Shown piece by piece: positions 24,059-32,794 of a stretch of DNA of 64,000 nucleotides. The notes beneath the pieces were generated by a model. It did no database searches. It saw nothing but the letters and a program-made list of their open reading frames with translations, and was not told the origin of the DNA. Origin of the DNA: Suilimivivens aceti (lineage in GTDB: Bacteria > Bacillota > Clostridia > Lachnospirales > Lachnospiraceae). Position 1 is the first letter of the stretch. Each line of letters opens with the position of its first letter. The DNA is taken from assembly GCF_025567405.1 (NCBI RefSeq), contig NZ_JAOQKJ010000006.1:124001-188000 (forward strand), read 5' to 3'. The position numbers and the translations under genes are program-made.

Positions 24059-25393
24059 GTGAAGGCAATGAAAGCTTTATTTCAGAAAGAAACCTGGATC
24101 AGAGGAATGCTTGGTGTGGCAGCTTTTATTATGGTTGTGTCACTGCAGACATTTACCAGTCTGGCAGCTTCGGGAAAGGTAGTGGCGGAAACTGCAAAGA
24201 TCCGTTCTGAAGCAAGCACAAGCAGCTCAGTGGTAGGGAGCACAGTCAAGGGAAAGACGATCGATATTGTAGGAGCTGTAAAGGATTCTTCGGGAACCGT
24301 GTGGTATAAGGTGCCGAATGGTAATAACACCTATGGTTATATCCGTTCCGATCTGGTAGAGACATCAGATGATATTAAGGTAGAGGCAGCACCTGCGGCA
24401 ACAACAGCAGCTGCCACAGAAAAGCCGGCAGATACCGTACCTACATCTATTGGTGAACAGGCGGCTACGGTTGCGGTTGAAAGTGCAAAGATACGTTCCG
24501 GTGCATCCACTTCGCATGATCCGGTAGCATCCCTTTCCAAAGGGGAAAGCATTACCCTGATTGGAGAAGCAACAGACAGCGCCGGAAAGAAATGGTATCA
24601 GATCCGTTTTACCAAGAATGGTTCCTCCAAGGAAGGCTATATCCGTTCTGACCTGATCACCATGGGAGCTTCTTCTGATGGAGCAGCAAATACAGATGGT
24701 TCACAGACAGATGGAACTGATACAGCAGATGCAGACGGATCTGAAGAAGCTTCTGCAGATGGAGAAAACACAGAAATACCGGAAGAAACAGATACTGAAG
24801 AATCCCAGGAAGAAACCCCGGCAGAACCGGAACACAATGATTATGAAGTAGTATACAATGATGAAACCTACTGGCTTTATGATAATGTAAATGGCACCAT
24901 GATGTCAGTAACGAACCTTCTTGACGTAGTAAATCAGACAGGAGCTGACAATGAAGCACTGCAGAAGCAGGTAACTACAGAAAAGATTATTATCATTGTT
25001 ATGGCAGTGATCATGGTGATACTGATCGCAGCAGTGACTATTCTGATCTTTAAGCTGAAGGACGCCTACTATTACGAGGATTATGAGGATGAAGAGGATG
25101 AGCTCCAGGAAGAAGAGCCGGAGCCACCTGTCAGGAAGAAGAAAAAACAGAGCCGTGATCTGGATTATGAAGAAGAACCGGTTCCAGTAAAGAGGAAACG
25201 GACAAGGGAAAGAGAAGATTTTTATGAAGAAGAGGAAAGACCTGTCCGGAAAAAAACAAGACAGGAAGCAGATCTGACAGCGGCAGAGGAAAAGCGGCCT
25301 GTGAAAAAAACGTCAAGAAAGGCACAGAATTTTCTCGTAGATGATGATGAATTTGAATTTGAATTCCTGAATATGGATGACAAAGATCTGTAA
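24059..25393 (+). CDS. SH3b-domain envelope protein with C-terminal membrane anchor
   Basis: This 444-aa protein starts at GTG, seven bases after AAGGAG; the next ATG is too far from it. It has a signal-peptide-like N-terminus (to about residue 37) and two bacterial SH3 domains (about 42-100 and 138-200; both with AKIRS...STS and GYIRSDL). A Thr/Glu/Asp-rich linker and a membrane helix (IIIIVMAVIMVILIAAVTIL, about 310-330) follow. The tail of about 110 residues, acidic then Lys/Arg-rich, is predicted inside. SH3b domains bind cell-wall peptides. Likely a wall-sensing or structural protein; the function is not known. Confidence 0.75.
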   Translation: MKAMKALFQKETWIRGMLGVAAFIMVVSLQTFTSLAASGKVVAETAKIRSEASTSSSVVGSTVKGKTIDIVGAVKDSSGTVWYKVPNGNNTYGYIRSDLVETSDDIKVEAAPAATTAAATEKPADTVPTSIGEQAATVAVESAKIRSGASTSHDPVASLSKGESITLIGEATDSAGKKWYQIRFTKNGSSKEGYIRSDLITMGASSDGAANTDGSQTDGTDTADADGSEEASADGENTEIPEETDTEESQEETPAEPEHNDYEVVYNDETYWLYDNVNGTMMSVTNLLDVVNQTGADNEALQKQVTTEKIIIIVMAVIMVILIAAVTILIFKLKDAYYYEDYEDEEDELQEEEPEPPVRKKKKQSRDLDYEEEPVPVKRKRTREREDFYEEEERPVRKKTRQEADLTAAEEKRPVKKTSRKAQNFLVDDDEFEFEFLNMDDKDL

Positions 25394-25413
25394 ATAAACT
25401 ACGAAAGAGAAAC

Positions 25414-25440
25414 GGGAGGAATAGCGGTGCTATTCCTCCC
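25414..25440 (+). terminator. Strong hairpin, probable terminator
   Basis: A perfect 12-bp stem GGGAGGAATAGC / GCTATTCCTCCC with a 3-nt loop lies 20 bases after the SH3b stop codon. The downstream T-run is poor, so termination may be partial. A second smaller hairpin (GTGTGC / GCGCAC, around 25451-25468) follows. Confidence 0.5.
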
Positions 25441-25543
25441 TGTTGTTACCGTGTGCCTCGCGGCGCACGTTGCTAAAGCGGAGCTGCCAGTGACAGATCC
25501 AGCAGAGAAGATTCAGGGGTAACTCATAAAGACAGGATAAGCG

Positions 25544-25918
25544 ATGATTATAGAAATTGATTTTAACAGTACAGAAGCAATTTATATCCAGCTTCGGAAT
25601 CAGATCGTATATGGGATCGCTACAGCCAGATTTAAAGAGGGGGATTCTCTTCCCTCTGTGCGGGCGCTTGCAGAAGAGATCGGCATTAACATGCATACGG
25701 TAAATAAGGCATATACTGTGCTGCGTCAGGAGGGCTTTGTCCAGATGGACAGAAGAAGAGGCGCAGTGATCGCAGTCAACGCAGATAAGCTGATGGCACT
25801 TGAGGAGATTGATACAGAACTGCATAAGCTTCTTGCCAAGGCAAGCTGCAGGGGCATCAGCAGAGATGAGATCCATGCCATGATCGACGATATCTATGAG
25901 GAATATGGAGGAATTTAA
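25544..25918 (+). CDS. GntR-family transcriptional regulator (YtrA-type)
   Basis: This 124-aa DNA-binding repressor has the GntR winged-helix domain at residues 1-75 (YIQLRNQIVYGIAT, LPSVRALAEEIGINMHTVNK, GAVIAV) and only a short C-terminal helical tail, as in the YtrA subfamily. Such genes usually control the operon they open; here the next gene is clpC, starting one base after the stop. That suggests control of the Clp unit by this regulator, but no operator could be proved. Confidence 0.85.
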   Translation: MIIEIDFNSTEAIYIQLRNQIVYGIATARFKEGDSLPSVRALAEEIGINMHTVNKAYTVLRQEGFVQMDRRRGAVIAVNADKLMALEEIDTELHKLLAKASCRGISRDEIHAMIDDIYEEYGGI

Positions 25919-25919
25919 G

Positions 25920-28358
25920 ATGCGTTCGAATTATACAGAAAAGGCGCAGAAAGCGCTGAAGCTGGCAGAAAAAACAGCTGCCAGGATCCATTCGGGCTAT
26001 GTGGGGACGGAGCATATTCTGGCAGGACTATTAAAGGAAGGAACCGGTGTGGCGGCAAGGGTTCTGACCGAAAACGGGGTAGAGGAAGAGCAGCTTCTTA
26101 CCATGATCAAAGAACTGATCAGTCCGGATGCAGCTGTTGTTACAAAGGACAGAGAACAATATTCGCCAAAGGCAGAGGCCATTTTACAGGAGGCTGACAG
26201 ACAGGCAGACCGTTTCCGAGCAGATAAGACAGGAACTGAGCATATCCTGCTGTCACTGCTCAAAGAGAGTGAATGTGTGGCAACAAGACTTCTCCGGACT
26301 ATGGGTGCAGCCATACAGAAGCTGTATATTGATACACTGGCAGCAATGGGTGAGGATCCTGCATTATATAAAGAGGATCTGGCGATGAAACAGAAGAACA
26401 AAAAAAGTGCTGCTACACTGGAGCAGTATAGCAGGGATCTGACTGCCCTGGCGAGAGATGGCAGGCTGGATCCTGTGATCGGAAGAGAACAGGAGATCCA
26501 GCGTGTGATCGAGATCCTGAGCAGAAGAAGCAAGAATAACCCCTGTCTGATCGGAGAACCCGGTGTCGGCAAGACAGCAGTGGTAGAAGGACTGGCACAG
26601 CGTATTGTGGCCGGGGAAGTACCTTTTACTGTGCAGAACAAGCGGCTTCTTACCATGGATCTTTCAGGAATGGTAGCCGGCTCCAAGTATCGTGGTGAGT
26701 TTGAAGAAAGGCTGAAAAGAGTGATCCATGAAGTGCAGGAGGAAGGAAATATTATCCTGTTTCTGGATGAGATGCATACTATTATCGGTGCGGGTGGTGC
26801 AGAGGGAGCCATTGATGCTTCCAATATCTTAAAGCCTTCACTGGCAAGAGGGGAATTGCAGCTGATCGGGGCAACTACAGTGGCGGAGTATCATAAATAC
26901 GTGGAAAAGGATGCGGCACTTGAGAGAAGATTTCAGTCTGTCATGGTAGAGGAGCCTACTGTGCAGGAGGCAGAGCGGATCCTCAAGGGGATCGTCCACA
27001 AATATGAGGAGCATCACAAGGTGGTGATCACAGAAGAGGCGGTCAGAGCAGCGGTAGAGCTTTCAGAGAGATATATCAATGACAGAAATCTGCCGGATAA
27101 AGCGATTGATCTGATCGATGAGGCTTCAGCAGCAGTCAGGCTGAAGGCAACCCACGTTCCTGAAAAGCTGAAGAAAATGCAGGAGGAGCTTGCAGCATAT
27201 GACAGAAAAGTGGAAGGCTTCCTGAAGAAAAGAGAGTTTGATCAGGCAGGAATATGCAGGGCAGAGCAGGAAAAGCTGATCCACAAATATGAGAAGGCCT
27301 GTGAGGCAAACAGGAAGAAACAGGAAAAGGATGAGCTTAAGGTAACAGAGAATGATATAGCTGAAGTTGTGGCGGCATGGACGAAGATCCCGGTGAAAAA
27401 ACTGACAGAAACGGAGAGCGAAAGGCTGATGAAGCTGGAAAGCATCCTGCACAAGCGTGTGATCGGACAGGATGCAGCAGTCAGCGCCGTATCAAAAGCA
27501 ATACGGAGGGGACGGGTCGGCCTGCAGGATCCGGAAAAACCGATCGGATCCTTCCTGTTCCTTGGTCCTACAGGTGTAGGAAAAACAGAACTCAGCAAGG
27601 CACTGGCAGAGGCTATGTTTGGATCGGAAAATGCCCTGATCCGTGTGGATATGTCAGAGTATATGGAAGGTCACTCTGTATCCAAGATGATAGGATCGCC
27701 CCCTGGATATGTGGGATTTGAAGAGGGAGGACAGCTCAGTGAGAAGATACGCAAAAATCCCTATTCAGTTGTATTGTTTGATGAGATCGAAAAGGCACAT
27801 CCGGATGTATTTAATGTGCTTCTCCAGGTGCTCGATGATGGACATATCACCGATTCCAAGGGAAGGAAGGTCAGCTTTAAGAATACGGTTCTGATCATGA
27901 CTTCAAATGCCGGGGCACAGCGCATCATTGCGCCAAAGAATCTGGGCTTTGGAGTGGCAGAAACTGAAAAACAGAACTATGACCGGATGAAGGAAGGGGT
28001 CATGGAGGAAGTCAGAAGACTGTTTAAACCGGAGTTTATCAACAGGATTGATGAGATCATGGTATTCCATCCGCTGACCAGAGTGGATATGGAAAAGATA
28101 ACCACACTGCTGTTTCATGAGCTTTCTGCGAGATGCGAGAAGCAGCTTTCCATTCATCTGAGCGCATCAAGAGCGCTGAAGGAGCATCTGGTAGAGAAAT
28201 ATGCAGACTACAAGATGGGAGCAAGGCCGTTAAAGCGTGCCGTGCAGCAGGTAGTGGAGGATGCACTTGCAGAGGAGCTTCTTTCAGGAAGGATCAAGGC
28301 CGGGGATACGGTATCTGCAGGTTATCGAAAAGGAAAAGTTGTTTTTGACGTTAAGTAA
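25920..28358 (+). CDS. clpC: ATP-dependent Clp protease ATP-binding subunit ClpC
   Basis: This 812-aa Hsp100 unfoldase feeds substrates to ClpP. It has an N-terminal Clp-N double repeat (1-140; GYVGTEHILAGLLKEG and KTGTEHILLSLLKES), a first AAA+ domain (Walker A GEPGVGKT near 211, Walker B FLDEMHT), and a UVR-containing middle segment (KKREFDQAGICRAEQEKL). A second AAA+ domain has Walker A GPTGVGKT near 548 and ends in the D2-small domain (GARPLKRAVQQ). The start at 25920 has GGAGG eight bases upstream. It is not next to ctsR/mcsA/mcsB as in Bacillus, but radA follows downstream as there. Confidence 0.95.
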   Translation: MRSNYTEKAQKALKLAEKTAARIHSGYVGTEHILAGLLKEGTGVAARVLTENGVEEEQLLTMIKELISPDAAVVTKDREQYSPKAEAILQEADRQADRFRADKTGTEHILLSLLKESECVATRLLRTMGAAIQKLYIDTLAAMGEDPALYKEDLAMKQKNKKSAATLEQYSRDLTALARDGRLDPVIGREQEIQRVIEILSRRSKNNPCLIGEPGVGKTAVVEGLAQRIVAGEVPFTVQNKRLLTMDLSGMVAGSKYRGEFEERLKRVIHEVQEEGNIILFLDEMHTIIGAGGAEGAIDASNILKPSLARGELQLIGATTVAEYHKYVEKDAALERRFQSVMVEEPTVQEAERILKGIVHKYEEHHKVVITEEAVRAAVELSERYINDRNLPDKAIDLIDEASAAVRLKATHVPEKLKKMQEELAAYDRKVEGFLKKREFDQAGICRAEQEKLIHKYEKACEANRKKQEKDELKVTENDIAEVVAAWTKIPVKKLTETESERLMKLESILHKRVIGQDAAVSAVSKAIRRGRVGLQDPEKPIGSFLFLGPTGVGKTELSKALAEAMFGSENALIRVDMSEYMEGHSVSKMIGSPPGYVGFEEGGQLSEKIRKNPYSVVLFDEIEKAHPDVFNVLLQVLDDGHITDSKGRKVSFKNTVLIMTSNAGAQRIIAPKNLGFGVAETEKQNYDRMKEGVMEEVRRLFKPEFINRIDEIMVFHPLTRVDMEKITTLLFHELSARCEKQLSIHLSASRALKEHLVEKYADYKMGARPLKRAVQQVVEDALAEELLSGRIKAGDTVSAGYRKGKVVFDVK

Positions 28359-28373
28359 AAAATAGATTATACT
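28345..28373 (+). promoter_or_regulatory. Promoter for the 137-aa protein gene
   Basis: TTGACG (28345-28350), a 17-bp spacer and TATACT (28368-28373). The -35 lies within the last codons of clpC. Confidence 0.72.
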
Positions 28374-28420
28374 AATGCTATCAACAATTAATACAAATGC
28401 ATACAATGGAGGAAATAAGG

Positions 28421-28834
28421 ATGGCTGTTGTGAAAGAGCTGATCCGGACAGAAGCGGATGGCAGCATAAGCTTTGGAAATCACAGGCTTGAAACCAAGCA
28501 GAAGGTTGAGGATTTTGAGCATGATGGTGATCAGTACAAGGTTAAGACATTTAAGACAATGACTAAGCTGGAAAGAAATGGTTTATTTGTATATGAGTCC
28601 GTACCGGGAACCAGTGTATTAAATTTCAGAGAAACCGAAAAAGGTGTCAGCTTCCTGGTGGAAGGAGACGAGGATGCACAGATCACAGTAGGTCTGATGG
28701 AAGATACCGAGTATGTAGTCTATGTGGACGATCAGAGTATTGGCGGTATGAAGACCAATCTGGGCGGCAAGCTGAATCTCAGTGTGGAGCTTGCAGGAGC
28801 AGGAGAAGTTAAGGTTGACATTGTAGCAAGATAA
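28421..28834 (+). CDS. Small protein of the group often labelled 'endosialidase' (function unknown)
   Basis: This 137-aa protein, predicted cytoplasmic, has a beta-rich pattern (SISFGNHRLETKQKVEDF, YKVKTFKTMTKLERNGLFVY, SVELAGAGEVKVDIVAR). Close relatives in Lachnospiraceae are, as I recall, annotated as endosialidase. No catalytic motif of a sialidase (Asp-box, Arg triad) is visible, so I do not accept that function. It has its own promoter and terminator, which suggests a separately controlled, possibly abundant protein. Confidence 0.65.
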   Translation: MAVVKELIRTEADGSISFGNHRLETKQKVEDFEHDGDQYKVKTFKTMTKLERNGLFVYESVPGTSVLNFRETEKGVSFLVEGDEDAQITVGLMEDTEYVVYVDDQSIGGMKTNLGGKLNLSVELAGAGEVKVDIVAR

Positions 28835-28839
28835 AGTAA

Positions 28840-28873
28840 AAGCCTTCTGGCCTACCGGTCAGGAGGTTTTTTT
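28840..28873 (+). terminator. Intrinsic terminator
   Basis: A stem of about 13 bp (AAGCCTTCTGGCC against GGTCAGGAGGTTT, with G-T pairs) and a TACC loop run into seven T. It lies between the 137-aa gene and radA. Confidence 0.8.
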
Positions 28874-28892
28874 CAGAAAGGGAACAGGAAGC

Positions 28893-30263
28893 ATGGCAAA
28901 AGCAAAAGGTACAGTTTTTTTCTGTCAGAACTGTGGATATGAGTCAGCAAAGTGGATGGGGCAGTGCCCGGGGTGCCGGGAGTGGAACACCTTTGTAGAA
29001 GAGACTGTGGTGACAGGAACTGGTAAGGGCAGTGGCAGAAAGACGGGAAATCCACATACAGCGGCAGAGCCGGAGACACTTTCGGATATTTCACTGTCGG
29101 AGGAAGAGAGGACAAGCTGTGGAATTCGGGAGCTTGACAGAGTTCTTGGCGGCGGTATCGTGGAGGGATCTCTGATCCTGGTAGGCGGTGATCCCGGAAT
29201 CGGAAAGTCCACATTGCTTTTGCAGGTCTGCCAGAGGCTGGCAGCAGCAGGGAAAGAAGTGCTGTATGTATCCGGGGAGGAATCCCTGCGGCAGATCAAA
29301 CTCAGGGCAGCGAGACTTGGCGAATTTACAGATCATCTGAAGCTGCTTTGTGAGACAGATCTGGATACTATTGAAGATGTCATTCAGAAAAAACGCCCAC
29401 AGATCGTTATCATCGATTCTATACAGACCATGTCCATTGCTGAGGTATCTGCCGCACCGGGAAGTGTTTCCCAGGTAAGGGAGGCCACCGGTATCCTGCT
29501 GAAGCTGGCAAAGGGACTGAATATTTCTATTTTTATCGTAGGACATGTAACCAAGGAAGGAACCGTAGCAGGACCAAGGGTGCTTGAGCATATGGTGGAT
29601 ACTGTTCTTTATTTTGAAGGTGACAGACATGCCGCCTACCGGATCCTGCGTGGAGTAAAGAACCGGTTTGGCTCGACTAATGAGATCGGTGTGTTTGAGA
29701 TGGAATCGGATGGACTTAAGGAGGTTACGAATCCGTCAAGGATGATGCTCAGCGGAAGACCGGAGGACGCCAGCGGGTCGGTTGTAACCTGTGCCATGGA
29801 GGGAACAAGACCGATCCTGATAGAGATCCAGGCACTTGTCTGCCACAGTAATTTTGGTATCCCGAGACGGCAGACCACAGGGACAGATTTTAACAGAGTG
29901 AATCTGCTGATGGCAGTGCTGGAAAAACGGCTTGGCCTGCAGCTTGGTAGCTGCGATGCCTATGTCAATATTGCCGGGGGAATCAAGATCATGGAACCGT
30001 CAATTGATCTTGGGATCGCCATGGCTGTGGTTTCCAGCTTTAAAAACCGGGCAGTGGATGGCAGCATCATAGCTATGGGAGAAATCGGACTGAGCGGTGA
30101 AGTACGGGCTGTCAGTATGATCAAGGTACGTGTACAGGAAGCGAAAAAGCTGGGATTTACCTGCTGTATTGTACCTGGGGTATGCCGGGAAAGCCTGAAA
30201 GATATAGAGGGGATCAAAATTATTTATGTGGACAGTGTGAGTGAGGCTATGGATCTGATCTGA
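28893..30263 (+). CDS. radA: DNA repair protein RadA (Sms)
   Basis: This 456-aa RecA-like helicase helps branch migration in recombinational repair. It has an N-terminal zinc finger (CQNCGYESAKWMGQCPGC, residues 11-28), Walker A GGDPGIGKSTLLLQ near residue 96, the RadA-specific KNRFGSTNEIG motif near 257, and a C-terminal Lon-protease-like domain (VNIAGGIKI...GEIGLSGEVRAV). Full length. The ribosome binding site is GAAAGGGAAC. It lies downstream of clpC as in many Firmicutes. Confidence 0.96.
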   Translation: MAKAKGTVFFCQNCGYESAKWMGQCPGCREWNTFVEETVVTGTGKGSGRKTGNPHTAAEPETLSDISLSEEERTSCGIRELDRVLGGGIVEGSLILVGGDPGIGKSTLLLQVCQRLAAAGKEVLYVSGEESLRQIKLRAARLGEFTDHLKLLCETDLDTIEDVIQKKRPQIVIIDSIQTMSIAEVSAAPGSVSQVREATGILLKLAKGLNISIFIVGHVTKEGTVAGPRVLEHMVDTVLYFEGDRHAAYRILRGVKNRFGSTNEIGVFEMESDGLKEVTNPSRMMLSGRPEDASGSVVTCAMEGTRPILIEIQALVCHSNFGIPRRQTTGTDFNRVNLLMAVLEKRLGLQLGSCDAYVNIAGGIKIMEPSIDLGIAMAVVSSFKNRAVDGSIIAMGEIGLSGEVRAVSMIKVRVQEAKKLGFTCCIVPGVCRESLKDIEGIKIIYVDSVSEAMDLI

Positions 30264-30391
30264 GGTAATTATTACAGCTTTGTAACATTTTTTTAAGAAA
30301 ATATTCTTTTCTATTCAAATTTACGGATTCCTGTGATAAAATAGTAAGGTATGTTTGTCGAAAATTACGACAATTCACAAAGGAGCAGGGA

Positions 30392-31504
30392 ATGGATAAG
30401 AAAAAATGGATAAAACATATACCGCTTTTTATATTGGAACTGGTAGTTCTGATCGCAGCAGCGGGTGCTTTATATGTAATTCTCCGTACGACAGGAGAAA
30501 ATGGTGTAAAGAAGGACAGGATCGATACAGAACATATTGCTGTCAATGAGGAAGTAAAGGAGAAAATACAGGAAGAGGAAAACGGAGAAGGCGAAGAGAC
30601 GAAGACATATACAGGAGTTTATAATATTGCTTTTTTTGGAGTAGATGCCAGAGATGAGAACTTCGGAAAAGGAAATAACAGAAGTGATACCATTATGCTC
30701 TGTTCTATCGATATGGACAAACATGATGTGCGTCTGATCTCTATCTACAGAGATACCTATCTGAATCTTGGCAATGATACCTACAATAAATGCAATGCTG
30801 CCTATGCCAAGGGGGGACCGGAAATGGCTCTTGGCATGATCAATATGAATACCGATCTCTATGTGACAGATTACATAACCGTTGGTTTTGAAGGACTGAT
30901 GGAGGCAGTGGATGCTCTTGGCGGTGTGGAGATCGATGTGAAGGAAAATGAGATCAGCCATCTGAACAATTATCAGATCAGCATGGCGGGAACGAGTGAA
31001 GACCAGAAAACCTTTACAGCGACAGCAGGTGTTGATTATGAACCGGTTACAGAACCGGGATTGCAGACACTGAATGGACTGCAGGCAACGGCATACTGCA
31101 GGATCCGTTATGTGGGTGATGATTTTGAACGTACCAAAAGACAGAGGGATGTGTTGATCGCCATGATGGAGAAGGCAAAGGGTGCCTCTGTGGGAACGCT
31201 TATGAGTGCCATGAATGCAGTGCTGCCTCATGTTGTTACCTCGATCGATGTGGAGGATATTGCTGCTGTCCTGAGCAAAGTAGGAGATTACAAGGTGACT
31301 GTCAGTGATGGATTTCCTTTTGCGGGAATGCGGGCAGGAGCATCCCTTCCTGTAGGAGCCTGTGTGGTGCCCATGTCTCTTGCAGATAACGTGGTCAGGC
31401 TTCATGAAATACTGTATGCGGAAGAGAATTATGAACCATCTGCAGAACTGAAGAGCTTCAGCGCCCAGATTGAAGCTGACACGAAAGACAGATTACAGAA
31501 TTAG
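30392..31504 (+). CDS. LytR-CpsA-Psr (LCP) family protein
   Basis: This 370-aa membrane-anchored protein has one N-terminal membrane helix (about residues 9-30, IPLFILELVVLIAAAGALYV) and an extracellular LCP domain. The domain starts at FFGVDARD and carries the phosphate-binding arginines in NRSDTIMLCSID and ISIYRDTYL, then AYCRIRYVGDDFERTKRQRDV. LCP enzymes attach glycopolymers to peptidoglycan or act in envelope assembly. The preceding 128 bases hold an AT-rich promoter-like stretch (TAAAAT about 30337). The LacI-type gene follows at 20 bp. Confidence 0.9.
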   Translation: MDKKKWIKHIPLFILELVVLIAAAGALYVILRTTGENGVKKDRIDTEHIAVNEEVKEKIQEEENGEGEETKTYTGVYNIAFFGVDARDENFGKGNNRSDTIMLCSIDMDKHDVRLISIYRDTYLNLGNDTYNKCNAAYAKGGPEMALGMINMNTDLYVTDYITVGFEGLMEAVDALGGVEIDVKENEISHLNNYQISMAGTSEDQKTFTATAGVDYEPVTEPGLQTLNGLQATAYCRIRYVGDDFERTKRQRDVLIAMMEKAKGASVGTLMSAMNAVLPHVVTSIDVEDIAAVLSKVGDYKVTVSDGFPFAGMRAGASLPVGACVVPMSLADNVVRLHEILYAEENYEPSAELKSFSAQIEADTKDRLQN

Positions 31505-31523
31505 GAGTGTGCAGGCAGGAAGA

Positions 31524-32522
31524 ATGGCAACAATTAAGGAAATAGCAGACAGACTTGGAGTATCGATCAGTACAGTGTCAAAAGGGCTTAATGGAGCAAC
31601 AGACGTCAGTATCGAACTGCGGCAGACAATTCTGGATACAGCGGTAGAGATGGGTTATGTGACAAAGCGGATGAAAAAGGAAGAACACAGAAAGCTTTGT
31701 CTGTTCATAGAAAATATGAAATATGAAGCTGCCGGTGACTTTGGATATGATATAGTGCTTGGCTTCCGGCAGGCGGCATTCAGAGATAACTGGCGCGTGG
31801 AGGTGCTCCCTGTTACACCGGGATTCCAGGCACAGGAAAAATATGATACGTTTATGCTCAAAAATGGGTATTCAGGCGCTTTCCTGGTAGGCTTCGCCCT
31901 GCAGGATCCCTGGATGGAGCAGCTGCAGGATACTGGGATCGCAACAGCACTGTTTGATAACTTTGTCTGGAAGAATCCCAATGTAGCATATATTGGAACT
32001 GACAGTTTTGAAGGAATAGATACGGCAATCCTGCATCTGCAGGAGCTGGGACATAAGAAGATCGCTTTCCTGAATGGTTCCCTGCATTCCATGATCACGG
32101 AATGCAGACAGGAGGCCTTTTATGACAGTATGGAAGCGCATGGACTGAAAGTAGATCCGGAGATGGTAGCAAATGGTTATTATGTAGCGGAATCTGCCAA
32201 GGATTTTGTGCCGGCCTTTGTGGAAAGAGGAGCTACAGCTATTGTATGCGGTAATGATCTGCTCGCTTATGGTGTGCTGAAGGAATGTGAGAGGCTGCAT
32301 AAGAGGGTGCCGGAGGATATCAGTGTGATCGGTTTCGATGATCTGCCAATGTCAGCAGTAACAGCACCGCCTCTTACCACGATCCGTCAGGAAAGGGCAG
32401 AGCTTGGAAAATGTGGTTATATGGCATTGCATTCCCTGATGAATCATGTGTCTATCAGTAAGACACTTTTACGTCCAGCATTTATCAAAAGAAAATCTAC
32501 TGCAAAAGCTGTTGACAGATAG
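31524..32522 (+). CDS. LacI-family transcriptional regulator
   Basis: This 332-aa repressor has the LacI HTH at the N-terminus (TIKEIADRLGVSISTVSKGLNG) and a periplasmic-binding-protein-like effector domain (GYSGAFLVGFA, IGFDDLPMSAVTAPPLTTIRQE). The start at 31524 is the Met just before the HTH, with AGGAAG upstream. The neighbouring downstream sugar genes (malQ, amylase) suggest it controlled maltodextrin use; both targets are now broken. The promoter of the tRNA-Trp gene overlaps its stop codon. Confidence 0.9.
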   Translation: MATIKEIADRLGVSISTVSKGLNGATDVSIELRQTILDTAVEMGYVTKRMKKEEHRKLCLFIENMKYEAAGDFGYDIVLGFRQAAFRDNWRVEVLPVTPGFQAQEKYDTFMLKNGYSGAFLVGFALQDPWMEQLQDTGIATALFDNFVWKNPNVAYIGTDSFEGIDTAILHLQELGHKKIAFLNGSLHSMITECRQEAFYDSMEAHGLKVDPEMVANGYYVAESAKDFVPAFVERGATAIVCGNDLLAYGVLKECERLHKRVPEDISVIGFDDLPMSAVTAPPLTTIRQERAELGKCGYMALHSLMNHVSISKTLLRPAFIKRKSTAKAVDR

Positions 32523-32540
32523 GGGTGTTTTAGATATAAT
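32512..32540 (+). promoter_or_regulatory. Consensus promoter of tRNA-Trp
   Basis: A perfect TTGACA (32512-32517), a 17-bp spacer and a perfect TATAAT (32535-32540). The -35 lies within the last codons of the LacI-type gene. Confidence 0.92.
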
Positions 32541-32571
32541 GAATTTCGGTGGTCTTGAGAACCACAGAAAT

Positions 32572-32642
32572 AGGGGCATAGTTCAACGGTAGAACAGCGG
32601 TCTCCAAAACCGTCGATGTGGGTTCGATTCCTACTGCCCCTG
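32572..32642 (+). tRNA. tRNA-Trp (anticodon CCA)
   Basis: A 71-nt cloverleaf: acceptor AGGGGCA / TGCCCCT, D-arm GTTC..GAAC, anticodon stem GCGGT / ACCGT with loop CTCCAAA (anticodon CCA), T-arm with GGTTCGATTC, and discriminator base G. The 3' CCA is not encoded. A terminator follows at once. Confidence 0.96.
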
Positions 32643-32647
32643 CTTGA

Positions 32648-32675
32648 AAAACCTGGTAAATACCAGGTTTTTTTG
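32648..32675 (+). terminator. Intrinsic terminator of tRNA-Trp
   Basis: A stem AAAACCTGGTA / TACCAGGTTTT with a 2-nt apparent loop is followed by a T-run. Confidence 0.88.
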
Positions 32676-32686
32676 TTTTTATTTTC

Positions 32687-32742
32687 TGAAAGCGAAAAAA
32701 TACGAAAAAATAAAAGACATAAGAAGAGAAAGATAGTATAAT
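32687..32742 (+). promoter_or_regulatory. Promoter of malQ remnant with a cre-like site
   Basis: AAGACA (32714-32719), a 17-bp spacer and TATAAT (32737-32742). Upstream, TGAAAGCGAAAAAA (32687-32700) resembles a catabolite-responsive element (TGNAANCGNWNNCW), except for A where the second C is expected. The cre reading is weak. Confidence 0.42.
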
Positions 32743-32794
32743 ACAGGTAATGACGGATTCGGATATTTAAATATGCGGGAGGGAGAATACCAGT

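Noticed and set aside
28421..28834. Sialidase function for the 137-aa protein
   Set aside because: No Asp-box or catalytic residues of sialidases are visible; the label seems to be a propagated name.
30470..31405. 311-codon minus-strand frame across the LCP gene
   Set aside because: It is His/Ile/Cys-rich as expected from the complement of a coding strand, and the LCP domain on the plus strand is unambiguous.
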